From NCBI GenBank assembly GCA_947475245.1, contig CANJLW010000037.1, positions 1 to 41,728 of the forward strand: a stretch of DNA of 41,728 nucleotides. Reading direction: 5' to 3'. Below the pieces are notes generated by a model that did not search any database, was not told the DNA's origin, and worked only from the letters and a program-made list of their open reading frames with translations. Source of the stretch: Acetobacteraceae bacterium (GTDB lineage: Bacteria; Pseudomonadota; Alphaproteobacteria; Acetobacterales; Acetobacteraceae). Shown here piece after piece: positions 10,150-20,191 of the stretch. Positions within the stretch are counted from its first letter, which is position 1. The number at the start of each line of letters is the position of its first letter. Position numbers and translations under genes: made by a program.

Positions 10150-11565
10150 TCAAGCCCGAACGACCCCGAGTTCCCGCCCCTCGATCAAATCCACGAACCG
10201 TTGAAACAGATAGTGGCTGTCCGTCGGTCCCGGCGACGCCTCCGGATGATATTGCACGGAAAACGCCGGACGGTCGGTGCAGGCGATGCCTTCGTTCGAG
10301 CCATCGAATAGCGACACATGCGTGGCCGTCACCCCGGCCGGCAGCGACGCGACATCCACCGCGAAACCGTGATTCTGGCTGGTGATCTCCACCTTGCCGG
10401 TCGTCAGGTCCTTCACCGGCTGGTTGGCGCCGCGATGGCCCCGATCAAGCTTATACGTCGTCGCGCCCAGCGCGCGGGCCAGCAGTTGGTGACCAAGGCA
10501 GATGCCGAACAGCGGCACGCCGGCATCGAGCACGGCGCGAATCGCCGGTTCGGCATAAACGCCGGTCGCGGCGGGATCGCCCGGCCCGTTGGACAGAAAC
10601 ACGCCGTCCGGCTTATGGCGCAGAATCTCGTCGCCGGTGCTGCTCGCCGGCACCACCGTGACCCGGAACCCGGCGGAGGCGAGGCAGCGCAGGATGTTTT
10701 GCTTCGCGCCGTAATCGACCGCCACGACATGATGTTTCGGCGCGCTTTGCGTTCCGGTGCCGTTCGGCCACGACCAGCGGGTTTCCGTCCAGCCGTAGCT
10801 TTGACCGCAGGTAACCTCTTTCGCGAGGTCCATGCCCTCCAACCCCGGCCATGCCGCACCCTGGGCGCGCAGCGCCGCCAGATCGAACCGTCCGTCGGCG
10901 GGAAAGCAGAGCACGCCGGTCTGCGGTCCGCCGTCGCGGATGCGCACCGTCAATGCGCGCGTGTCGACGCCGGCGATGCCGACGATCCCGCGCGTCTGCA
11001 GCCAGGCGTCCAAATGCTGGGCCGAACGCCAGTTCGACGGTTCGGTGATGTCCTGCTTGATGACCAACCCGCGCGCGGCGACGTTGATCGCCTCCATATC
11101 CTCCGCATTGGTGCCGACATTGCCGATATGGGGGAAGGTGAAGACGATGATCTGTCCGGCATAGGACGGATCGGTGAGCGTCTCCTGATACCCGGTCATA
11201 CCGGTGTTGAAGCACACCTCCCCCACCGGATGTCCCGCGGGGAGTGTTGCCGTGGTGCGGGCGCCGATCCCCCGCCCCCAAAACACCGACCCGTCCGCCA
11301 GGATCAGAGCGGCCGTGGCACCGGGAGGAACGTCCTGTCCGGCGAGATTGCTGTCGGCCATGCTTGCTCCGGCTGTATGGGTGGGGCTGTTTTGCAGATC
11401 GGCCAATGCGATGCCGGTGGCCGCGATGATCGCCGACCAGTGTCGGCTGGGGATGGATCGGGCCTGACGCCACTTCCGTACGGCTTCGGTTCCGACTCCG
11501 GTCAGGCGGGCGGCGGCGTCCGCTCCGCCCAGGCGTTCGATGATGGTATCAATAGGGATCGGCAT
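10150..11565 (-). CDS. carA: carbamoyl-phosphate synthase small subunit with N-terminal helix-turn-helix extension
   Basis: A 471-residue protein; canonical CarA is about 380-400. Residues 1-58 form a Cro/YdaS-like helix-turn-helix: IIERLGGADAAARLTGVG, then the recognition-helix-like EAVRKWRQARSIPSRHW, then IIAATGIALADL. The glutaminase part follows, with Cys356 in FGICLGHQ and the His440/Glu442 pair in YHPEAS, so the triad is intact. Glutamine hydrolysis here delivers ammonia to CarB. An internal ATG at 11361 (residue 69, MADSNLAGQ) has a GGAG ribosome site six bases upstream, while the ATG at 11565 has none evident, so a short CarA and a long HTH-CarA could both be made. Confidence 0.95.
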   Translation of the reverse strand: MPIPIDTIIERLGGADAAARLTGVGTEAVRKWRQARSIPSRHWSAIIAATGIALADLQNSPTHTAGASMADSNLAGQDVPPGATAALILADGSVFWGRGIGARTTATLPAGHPVGEVCFNTGMTGYQETLTDPSYAGQIIVFTFPHIGNVGTNAEDMEAINVAARGLVIKQDITEPSNWRSAQHLDAWLQTRGIVGIAGVDTRALTVRIRDGGPQTGVLCFPADGRFDLAALRAQGAAWPGLEGMDLAKEVTCGQSYGWTETRWSWPNGTGTQSAPKHHVVAVDYGAKQNILRCLASAGFRVTVVPASSTGDEILRHKPDGVFLSNGPGDPAATGVYAEPAIRAVLDAGVPLFGICLGHQLLARALGATTYKLDRGHRGANQPVKDLTTGKVEITSQNHGFAVDVASLPAGVTATHVSLFDGSNEGIACTDRPAFSVQYHPEASPGPTDSHYLFQRFVDLIEGRELGVVRA

Positions 11566-11707
11566 GCCCGCACAGTACGGGAAAAAACTTCCCAGGACAA
11601 TTCAAATCCCGTTGGGCGGAAAATTTTTCCGGTCGATTGTGGCGATGATTCCACCTTTCCAGGCGCACATATTATAGAGGGTGTTTTTTCAAGAACGGAG
11701 TCGCGCG
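11566..11707. promoter_or_regulatory. divergent carA / yqeY promoter region with two palindromes
   Basis: This 142-bp gap separates carA from the yqeY-dnaG-rpoD block. A near-palindrome CCCGCACAGTACGGG (11567-11581) abuts the HTH-CarA start codon. A perfect palindrome GGAAAATTTTTCC lies at 11618-11630. A -10-like TATTAT sits at 11670-11675 for the rightward genes, without a convincing -35, and GGAG at about 11696 serves yqeY. The palindromes could be operators for the CarA HTH; this is inference. Confidence 0.4.
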
Positions 11708-12166
11708 ATGGGTCTGAGAGAACAGTTCACCGAACAGATGAAGGTATCGATGAAGGCGGGCACCGCGCCGCGTACCTCCACCATCCGCATGATCATGGCA
11801 AAGCTCAAGGACATCGACATCGCCGCGCGTCCCAAGGGCATCGACAAGGTGCCCGACGAAGAGGTGATCGCGATGCTGCGCGGCATGGTGAAATCCCGCC
11901 GCGAGTCCGTCGACCTCTACCGCCAGGGCAACCGCGCCGAACTGGTCGCCAAGGAAGAAGCCGAAATCGCGACGATCGAGGAATTCCTGCCGCAACAGAT
12001 GGACGAGGCCGCCATGCAACAGGCCGTCGACGACGCCGTCGCGGAAACCGGCGCGGCCGGCATCAAGGACATGGGCAAGGTCATGGCCGCGTTGAAAACG
12101 AAATTCGCGGCCACGCTCGACATGGGCAAGGCCGGCCCGATGGTCAAAGCGCGCCTGTCGGCCTGA
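11708..12166 (+). CDS. GatB/YqeY domain-containing protein
   Basis: A 152-residue all-helical YqeY protein, related to the tail domain of GatB in the tRNA-dependent amidotransferase. It starts MGLREQFTEQMKVSMK and contains EEAEIATIEEFLPQQM and the C-terminal MGKVMAALK signature. The ATG at 11708 follows ACGGAG; the in-frame start at 11681 would cover that site and was rejected. The stop is one base from the dnaG start. The yqeY-dnaG-rpoD order is conserved in alphaproteobacteria. The exact molecular role of free YqeY is not settled. Confidence 0.92.
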   Translation: MGLREQFTEQMKVSMKAGTAPRTSTIRMIMAKLKDIDIAARPKGIDKVPDEEVIAMLRGMVKSRRESVDLYRQGNRAELVAKEEAEIATIEEFLPQQMDEAAMQQAVDDAVAETGAAGIKDMGKVMAALKTKFAATLDMGKAGPMVKARLSA

Positions 12167-12167
12167 C

Positions 12168-13985
12168 ATGGCGCTGCCGCCCAATTTCCTCGACGAACTG
12201 CGCGCCCGCACACCGCTGGCCGCCGTTATCGGCCGCCGGATGCGCCTCGCGCGGTCCGGTCGGCAATGGAAGGGCTGCTGCCCGTTTCACGGGGAAAAAA
12301 CCCCCAGCTTCTATGTCTACGACGACCATTTTCACTGCTTCGGCTGCGGCGCGCATGGCGATGCGATCGGCTTCGTCATGCAATCGCAAGGTGCCGCCTT
12401 TATGGAAGCGGTGGAGCAACTCGCCGCCGAAGCCGGCCTTGACGTTCCCAAGCCAACCCCGGAAGCGGCGGCGGCCGAACGCCATCGCCTCGATCTCGCC
12501 GGCGTGCTGGCCTTGGCGGAAGCCGGCTACCGTCGCCGCCTGCATCTGCCGGAAGGACGCGCCGCGCTGGACTATTTCCACGGCCGCGGCCTGACCGACG
12601 AAACGATTGAGCGTTTCGGTCTCGGCTGGTCCGGCGAAGGCCGCGGCGCCTTGATCAGCGATCTCGGCAAGGAAGGCGTGACTCCCGATCAACTGGTCGA
12701 TTGCGGCCTGATGCGCCGCGACGAGGAGTCCGGGCGGACCTACGACCTGTTCTTCAATCGCGTGATGTTCCCGATCCGCGACCGTCGGGGACGCACCATC
12801 AGCTTCGGCGGGCGCACGCTGGGCGACGGACAGCCGAAATACGTCAACGGCCCGGAAACCCCGCTGTTTTCCAAGCGTCGCAATCTCTACAGCCTCGATC
12901 TCGCGCGCGAAGCCGTCCGCGCCGGCGGCACTTTGGTGGTCGTCGAAGGCTATATGGACGTCATCGCCCTCGCCCAGGCGGGCTTCGCGGGCGCCGTCGC
13001 CCCTCTCGGCACCGCCCTGACCGCCGAACAGTTGGAAGAACTGTGGCGGCTCTCCCCCGTACCGGTGCTCTGCTTCGACGGCGACGGCGCGGGCGCGCGC
13101 GCCGCGGCCCGTTCGGCGGAACTGGCACTGCCCCTGCTGGCGCCGGACCGCACGCTGCGCCTTGCCGCGCTGTCCGGCGGCGAAGACCCCGACAGCCTCG
13201 TCCGTCGTCAAGGCCCCGCGGCGTTTCAGGCGGTCATCGACGCGGCGACGCCGCTCGCCGACGCATTGTTCGACCTGCTGAAACAAGGCGTCGCCGATAC
13301 AACGCCGGAACAGCGCGCCGCCTTCCGGACCCGACTGGAAGAGGCCGCCCGCCGCATCGCCGACAAGTCCTTGGCCGGCGAGTATCGTCAGGTCCTGCTG
13401 AACCGATTTTACGAGAGCCGTCGTCAAATGGGGAGAGGACCGGCGGGGAAAGGCCAATTCGCCCCCCGCGCCGCCCGTTCCTATCCGCGCCCCGCCCCCA
13501 GCTCGGATACGGCGGCGGAGGAACGCGCGCGCATTTTGACCGCCATTTTGCTCAATCACCCCGGTATTCTGCACGATGTGGACCACGCCTATACCGAGCT
13601 CGACCTCCCGCCCGCCCTGGCATCGACCCGCGAAGCGCTAAGAAACTGGGCGGAACATGCTGATGTCCTTGACTCCAAGAGGCTGATGGACCACCTGACA
13701 TCCTCTGGATTGCAACAGGAAGTCGATCATATCCTGGCGGCGGCACCCGTACCGTTGCCAAACTGTGCATTGGCCGATGCGATGCCGGCGGAAGCCGAAG
13801 AAGGATGGTGGCATATTTTTGGGTTTCTGAACGTTGCGCGTCTGCGAGCCGAGGTCGTCGCTGCCGAGACGGCGTTCGCGCGCCACATGACTCAGGAAAA
13901 CCAAACCCGCCTGACCGCCCTCAAAAACGCCTTGAACAAAGTTCAAAGCGGCGAGCCCGACGGAGTCGATCTTGTCGCCGCTTAA
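12168..13985 (+). CDS. dnaG: DNA primase
   Basis: A 605-residue DnaG that makes RNA primers at replication forks. The CHC2 zinc ribbon has Cys38, His41, Cys57 and Cys60 (CPFH and CFGC). The TOPRIM core has Glu260 in VVEGYMDVI and the acidic pair in FDGDGAG (304-307). The C-terminal third (about 440-605) should be the helicase-binding domain and is divergent, as usual. It starts one base after yqeY and ends 61 bp before rpoD. All catalytic residues expected in this family are present. Confidence 0.97.
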   Translation: MALPPNFLDELRARTPLAAVIGRRMRLARSGRQWKGCCPFHGEKTPSFYVYDDHFHCFGCGAHGDAIGFVMQSQGAAFMEAVEQLAAEAGLDVPKPTPEAAAAERHRLDLAGVLALAEAGYRRRLHLPEGRAALDYFHGRGLTDETIERFGLGWSGEGRGALISDLGKEGVTPDQLVDCGLMRRDEESGRTYDLFFNRVMFPIRDRRGRTISFGGRTLGDGQPKYVNGPETPLFSKRRNLYSLDLAREAVRAGGTLVVVEGYMDVIALAQAGFAGAVAPLGTALTAEQLEELWRLSPVPVLCFDGDGAGARAAARSAELALPLLAPDRTLRLAALSGGEDPDSLVRRQGPAAFQAVIDAATPLADALFDLLKQGVADTTPEQRAAFRTRLEEAARRIADKSLAGEYRQVLLNRFYESRRQMGRGPAGKGQFAPRAARSYPRPAPSSDTAAEERARILTAILLNHPGILHDVDHAYTELDLPPALASTREALRNWAEHADVLDSKRLMDHLTSSGLQQEVDHILAAAPVPLPNCALADAMPAEAEEGWWHIFGFLNVARLRAEVVAAETAFARHMTQENQTRLTALKNALNKVQSGEPDGVDLVAA

Positions 13986-13995
13986 ATACATAGGG

Positions 13996-14021
13996 GGAAT
14001 GCGCCGGCCCGGCGACATTCC
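13996..14021 (+). other. imperfect hairpin between dnaG and rpoD
   Basis: GGAATG and CATTCC flank a second stem (GCCGG with CCGGC), giving a bulged hairpin ten bases after the dnaG stop. No T-run follows, and the rpoD site AGGAG comes about 10 bp later (14030-14034). It may be a processing or attenuation hairpin rather than a terminator. Confidence 0.3.
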
Positions 14022-14046
14022 ATCTGTCGAAGGAGTACTCTGAACA

Positions 14047-15999
<1,953 letters not shown>

Positions 16000-16037
16000 T
16001 CCCGGTCGATGTGCCTACGCCGAACAGGACTTAGCGC

Positions 16038-16598
16038 GTGATGGAACCGTCCATCCGCGTCGCGGTCATGGTCAGTTTCCTGCGGATGGACAAACCGCCG
16101 CAGGGAACACCGCCCGGATTGCCCTCGAATTTCCAGGTCGTCCGCGTCGAAACACCGACGGTCTCGTTCTACCGGTATCTCTACAATACCGTCGGCGCGG
16201 ATTACGTCTGGTGGCTGCGCCGCACCATGCCCGACAGCGAACTGCGCTTGCTCCTCGGCGATCCCGAAGTCTCCATCCACACGCTGTACAGCGGCGGCGA
16301 ACCGGCGGGATTCTACGAACTCGATACCCGCGCCTGGCCGGATGTGAACCTCAGCTACTTCGGCCTGATGCCCCACGCCGTAGGCTCCGGCATCGGCTAT
16401 GCCTTCCTGCGCAATGCCGTCGACACCGCGTGGCGCATGGGCGCGCGCGGCGTCACCGTCAACACCTGCACCGCCGATCATCCCCGCGCCATGCCGACCT
16501 ATCTGCGGGCGGGCTTCAAACAAACCCGACAGGTACGAGAAGTCTGGAACGTCCCGGTGCGCCTGGGCCTGCGTATCCCCGATCACGTCCGCGCCTGA
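16038..16598 (+). CDS. GNAT family N-acetyltransferase
   Basis: A protein of about 185 residues with the GNAT core. EPAGFYELD is the strand before motif A, and the acetyl-CoA loop region is seen as LMPHAVGSGIGYAFLRNAVDTAWRMG, followed by VTVNTCTADHPRAMPTYLRAGF, the usual motif B with its GF ending. The substrate cannot be read from the sequence. GTG at 16038 and ATG at 16041 are adjacent starts; the ATG is equally likely. It follows rpoD by 38 bp on the same strand and converges with the YbaK gene. Confidence 0.87.
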   Translation: MMEPSIRVAVMVSFLRMDKPPQGTPPGLPSNFQVVRVETPTVSFYRYLYNTVGADYVWWLRRTMPDSELRLLLGDPEVSIHTLYSGGEPAGFYELDTRAWPDVNLSYFGLMPHAVGSGIGYAFLRNAVDTAWRMGARGVTVNTCTADHPRAMPTYLRAGFKQTRQVREVWNVPVRLGLRIPDHVRA

Positions 16599-16614
16599 CG
16601 ATCAATCGACGCGA

Positions 16615-17094
16615 TCAATCGACGCGAACCTCCGCCACCGGTGCCCCGGTCATCCGGATCAACTCTTGCGCCGAAGTCCGGAACACATGGTTCGGCGATC
16701 CCGCCGCGGCATAGATCGGGTCCAGACTCAGCAAATCCCGATCCAGCAGGATCAGCGCCGGCGCGATATGCCCGATCGGCGACACCCCGCCGATCGCGAA
16801 GCCGGTCGTTTCGCGCACCCAGTTGCCGTCGGCGCTTTTCAGCGCCGTGTTCAGCGCGGCTTCCGCCTTGGACTTGTCCACCCGGTTGGCGCCCGACGTA
16901 ATCACGACGACGGCGCGCCCCCCGGCGCGAAACACGATCGACTTGGCGATCTGCGCGACGGAGCATCCAACCGCCGCCGCCGCATCCGCGGCGGTGCGTG
17001 TCCCCGCCGGAAAGGATTCGATCGTGTCGGGATGCCCGGCCGCATCCAACGCGGCCCTGACTCTTGCAACCGATCCGCTGCCTGTCTCCGACAT
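16615..17094 (-). CDS. YbaK/EbsC family aminoacyl-tRNA deacylase
   Basis: A 159-residue protein of the YbaK/ProX editing superfamily. Members hydrolyse mischarged tRNA, such as Cys-tRNA(Pro) or Ala-tRNA(Pro). Features seen are AQIAKSIVFRAGG with the conserved Lys, VVVITSGANRVDKSKAE, and FAIGGVSPIGH near the active-site loop. No prolyl-tRNA synthetase domain is attached, so it is a trans-editing protein. It is divergent from hemW, with only about 19 bp between starts, so their promoters must overlap the genes. Confidence 0.9.
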   Translation of the reverse strand: MSETGSGSVARVRAALDAAGHPDTIESFPAGTRTAADAAAAVGCSVAQIAKSIVFRAGGRAVVVITSGANRVDKSKAEAALNTALKSADGNWVRETTGFAIGGVSPIGHIAPALILLDRDLLSLDPIYAAAGSPNHVFRTSAQELIRMTGAPVAEVRVD

Positions 17095-17113
17095 CTGTCG
17101 TATACCTTCACCG

Positions 17114-18262
17114 ATGGAACCTCTCGCGCTTTATATCCACTGGCCGTTCTGCCTGGCCAAGTGCCCGTACTGCGATTTCAACTCCCACGTCCGCGCGCGC
17201 ATCCCTCAGGCGCGATTTCGCGATGCGCTGCGCGCGGAATTGGCCTGGGAAGCAGCCCGCCTGGGCCGGCGCCCCCTCGGCTCCATCTTCTTCGGCGGCG
17301 GCACGCCCAGCCTGATGGAGCCGGAAACGGTGGCCTTGCTGCTGGAAGACGCGTTCCGGCTGTTCGACCCCGCACCCGACATCGAAATCACCCTCGAAGC
17401 CAACCCCACCAGCGTCGAAGCCGCTCGGCTGCGGGCGTTTCGCGACGCCGGCGTCAACCGCGCGTCCTTGGGCGTGCAAAGCCTGGAACCGGAAGCGCTG
17501 CGCATGCTGGGGCGGGAGCACTCCGCCGAACAGGCCATCGCGGCGCTGGAAATCGCCCGCGGTATTTTCCCCCGGCTCTCCTTCGATCTGATTTACGCTC
17601 GTCCCGGTCAATCGGAATCGTCCTGGCGCGCCGAACTGCGGGCTGCCTTGGCCTTGGCGGCGGATCACCTGTCGCTGTACCAACTGACGATCGAACCCGG
17701 CACGAAGTTTGAGGGGTTGCACCGGGCAGGACAAATCGTGCTGCCCGACGACGACCTGGGTGCCGATCTGTACGAGGCGACCGCCGACGAAGCGGCGCGC
17801 TTCGGGCTGTATCGGTATGAGGTCTCGAACTACGCCGCCCCAGGGGCGGAAAGCCGGCATAACCTCGCCTATTGGCGCTACGCGGACTACGCGGGAGTCG
17901 GACCCGGCGCGCACGGGCGGCTGACCATCGACGGACGCCTGCGCGCGACGCGCAGGCACCGTGCGCCGGAACCCTGGGCGGAACGCGTCGAACGCGACGG
18001 CCATGGCTCCACGGCGGAAGAGTCTCTCGACGCCACGGAGCGCGCGCGGGAAATGCTGTTGATGGGCCTGCGCCTGACGGAAGGCGTGGATCGGGCCGGC
18101 TTCCAGGCCCGCACCGGCCTGACGCTGGAAGCAGCGCTCGACGCCGACGTGCTGTCACAGGCGCTGGAGGCCGACTACCTGCTGCTGACCGACGCCCGCT
18201 TGATCGCGACGCCGGATGGGCTGCTGCGGCTCGATTCCCTGCTGGCTGCCCTGGTCAGGTAG
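17114..18262 (+). CDS. hemW: radical SAM family heme chaperone HemW
   Basis: A 382-residue radical SAM protein of the HemW/HemN-like family. The iron-sulfur ligands are Cys13, Cys17 and Cys20 in CLAKCPYC, followed by FGGGTPSL, the usual SAM-binding strand. Family members bind heme and deliver it to respiratory enzymes; this type is often mislabelled as coproporphyrinogen oxidase. The fourth cysteine of true HemN (CxxxCxxCxC) is replaced by Phe (CPYCDF), which favours HemW. The ATG at 17114 starts MEPLALYIHWPF; longer in-frame extensions were rejected because family members begin here. Confidence 0.93.
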   Translation: MEPLALYIHWPFCLAKCPYCDFNSHVRARIPQARFRDALRAELAWEAARLGRRPLGSIFFGGGTPSLMEPETVALLLEDAFRLFDPAPDIEITLEANPTSVEAARLRAFRDAGVNRASLGVQSLEPEALRMLGREHSAEQAIAALEIARGIFPRLSFDLIYARPGQSESSWRAELRAALALAADHLSLYQLTIEPGTKFEGLHRAGQIVLPDDDLGADLYEATADEAARFGLYRYEVSNYAAPGAESRHNLAYWRYADYAGVGPGAHGRLTIDGRLRATRRHRAPEPWAERVERDGHGSTAEESLDATERAREMLLMGLRLTEGVDRAGFQARTGLTLEAALDADVLSQALEADYLLLTDARLIATPDGLLRLDSLLAALVR

Positions 18263-18273
18263 CCCGCCCCCGA

Positions 18274-19776
18274 TCAACCCCCGTGCAGGCGCCTTAGTTC
18301 GCGCTTCAACAGCTTCCCGGCGGTGTTCTTCGGCAGAGAGTCGATGAAGATGACCCGCTTCGGCAGCTTATAGGATGCCAGATGCAGCCGAGCATGCGCG
18401 ATCAGCGCGGCTTCGTCGGTACTCTGGCCGTCGCGGGTCACGACAAATGCCGTCACCGCCTCGATCCATTTATCGTCGGGCAGGCCCACGACCGCGACTT
18501 CGGATACGGCGGGATGGGTGAACAAGGCCTCCTCGACCTCCCGGCTCGCAACCAGCACGCCGCCCGTATTGATCACGTCGCGGATGCGATCGACGATGAA
18601 CAGATAGCCTTCGTCATCGAAGTAGCCGACATCGCCGGAATGGAACCAACCGCCGGCGAAGGCCTCGGCCGTTTCCGCCGGCTTGTCCCAGTACCCCGTC
18701 AGCAGTTGCGGCGACCGATGCACGATCTCCCCATGCGTGCCGACCGGCACGTCGTTCATATCGGCGTCCACCACGCGGGTTTCGACATTCAGCACCGGGC
18801 GTCCGCAGGATGCGGGGCGGGCGTCGTGTTCCTCCGGCCGCAGAATGGTGGCGACCGGGGCAATCTCGGTCTGTCCATAGGCATTATAGGGACGCGCGCC
18901 GGGCAACCTCTGGCGCAGTTCCTGCAAAACGGGAACCGGCATGATCGACGCGCCGTAATAGACTTTTTCCAGACTGCGCAGATCGCGGCTGGCAAAGTCG
19001 GGATGCCGCAGCAGACCGATCCATACCGTCGGCGGGGCGAAGAAGGAGGTGATGCCCTGCTCTTCGATCAGCCGCAGGACCAGATCGGGCGCGGGTGCCT
19101 CGATCAGCACGGTGGGCGCGCCGACCAGCAACTGCGGCATGGTGAAGGCGTGCATCTGCGCCGTGTGATACAGCGGCAAGGCCGCCAGCGCGCGATCGGT
19201 CCCGGCGTAGTCCATGGTGTGAATGCAGGAGTAGTACTGCGCCATCATGGCCCGGTGGGTCATCATCGCGCCCTTGGGCGCCGCCGTGGTGCCCGACGTG
19301 TAGACGATCTGCGCCAGCGTATCGTCATCGATGTCGGGGTCGACGCCCACGGGCGCGGCGTCGTCCAACGCGATCGCCGGCAAATCCTCGAACCGCGCGC
19401 GCATCTCGATCGCGATGTCCCGCAGATGCTCTTCCAACGACGTCGCGGCGACCACAAGCCGAGAACCCGACTGCCCCAGGATGTATCGCAACTCGTCGCC
19501 GGTCAGCGCGTAGTTCACCGGCACATGCACGAACCCGCCGCGCGCGCAGGCAAGCCAGGCGATCAGATAGGCGTCGGAGTTGCGGCCATAGGCGGCGATC
19601 CGATCCCCCGGTCGCAGCCCCATATCGGCAAATCGCCGCGCCACGCGATCCGCGGCGCGGTCCAGTGCGGCAAAGCTCCAACCGCGCGCGCCGAAGATCA
19701 GCGCGGTACGGTCGCGATACAAACGCGCGGCGCGACGCAAACCGTCGCCGACGGTGTTACGGCGAAGCAGGTCCAT
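18274..19776 (-). CDS. AMP-dependent acyl-CoA synthetase/ligase
   Basis: A 500-residue ANL-superfamily ligase that activates a carboxylic acid to acyl-AMP and then acyl-CoA. The P-loop-like motif is VYTSGTTAAPKG, the A5 motif YGQTE, the hinge region SGDVGYFDDEGYLFIVDRIRD, and the C-terminal catalytic lysine lies in LPKNTAGKLLKREL. The substrate is not evident. The ATG at 19776 (MDLLRRNTVG) overlaps or abuts the RidA stop (TGACATG), so the two are coupled. It is the last gene of a minus-strand run with RidA, a MetX-like hydrolase and an amine oxidase, which suggests it activates the acid product of amine catabolism (inference). Confidence 0.9.
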   Translation of the reverse strand: MDLLRRNTVGDGLRRAARLYRDRTALIFGARGWSFAALDRAADRVARRFADMGLRPGDRIAAYGRNSDAYLIAWLACARGGFVHVPVNYALTGDELRYILGQSGSRLVVAATSLEEHLRDIAIEMRARFEDLPAIALDDAAPVGVDPDIDDDTLAQIVYTSGTTAAPKGAMMTHRAMMAQYYSCIHTMDYAGTDRALAALPLYHTAQMHAFTMPQLLVGAPTVLIEAPAPDLVLRLIEEQGITSFFAPPTVWIGLLRHPDFASRDLRSLEKVYYGASIMPVPVLQELRQRLPGARPYNAYGQTEIAPVATILRPEEHDARPASCGRPVLNVETRVVDADMNDVPVGTHGEIVHRSPQLLTGYWDKPAETAEAFAGGWFHSGDVGYFDDEGYLFIVDRIRDVINTGGVLVASREVEEALFTHPAVSEVAVVGLPDDKWIEAVTAFVVTRDGQSTDEAALIAHARLHLASYKLPKRVIFIDSLPKNTAGKLLKRELRRLHGG

Positions 19777-19777
19777 G

Positions 19778-20167
19778 TCAGGCGACCGCTTCGGCTTCGA
19801 TTTCGACCACGAAGCGCGGGTCGGCCAGGCCGGAGATGAACAGCAGTGTCGAAGCGGGCGCGTGATCGCCCAGCGCCGCGGCGCGACCGGCGCGGAACGC
19901 GGCCAGATGGGCACGGTCCGTCAGATAAACCGTGGTTTTGACGATATTGGCGATACCCATGCCGCTGTCGTCCAGAATAGCCCGCAGATTGGCGAAGGCC
20001 TGGGCGATCTGCCCCTCCGCGCTATCGGGGATGGACCCGTCGGCGGCGACACCCACCTGCCCGGAGATCGTCAGGCGACGCTCCGCCTGCGCGATCTCTA
20101 CCGCATAGGTATACCCGTTGGGCGGGCGCAGCGCGGACGGATTCCGAAACGTCAGTTTGGCGGCCAT
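19778..20167 (-). CDS. RidA family protein (reactive imine/enamine deaminase)
   Basis: A 129-residue YjgF/YER057c/UK114-family protein. These trimeric enzymes hydrolyse enamine/imine intermediates released by PLP or flavin enzymes. TISGQVGVAADG, GQIAQAFANLRAIL and the C-terminal FVVEIEAEAVA match the fold. The canonical Arg of archetypal RidA is not obvious: the region ASTLLFISGLADPRF replaces the usual P-x-R-S/T loop, so it may belong to another Rid subgroup. Its stop is one base from the CoA-ligase start. The neighbouring flavin amine oxidase would be a natural source of imines. Confidence 0.88.
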   Translation of the reverse strand: MAAKLTFRNPSALRPPNGYTYAVEIAQAERRLTISGQVGVAADGSIPDSAEGQIAQAFANLRAILDDSGMGIANIVKTTVYLTDRAHLAAFRAGRAAALGDHAPASTLLFISGLADPRFVVEIEAEAVA

Positions 20168-20191
20168 GGTCGTTATCTCCCGGTCGTAAGA

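Noticed and set aside
10318..12594. 758-codon plus-strand open frame over carA and yqeY
   Set aside because: It is antisense to carA and out of frame with yqeY and dnaG, which are clear family members.
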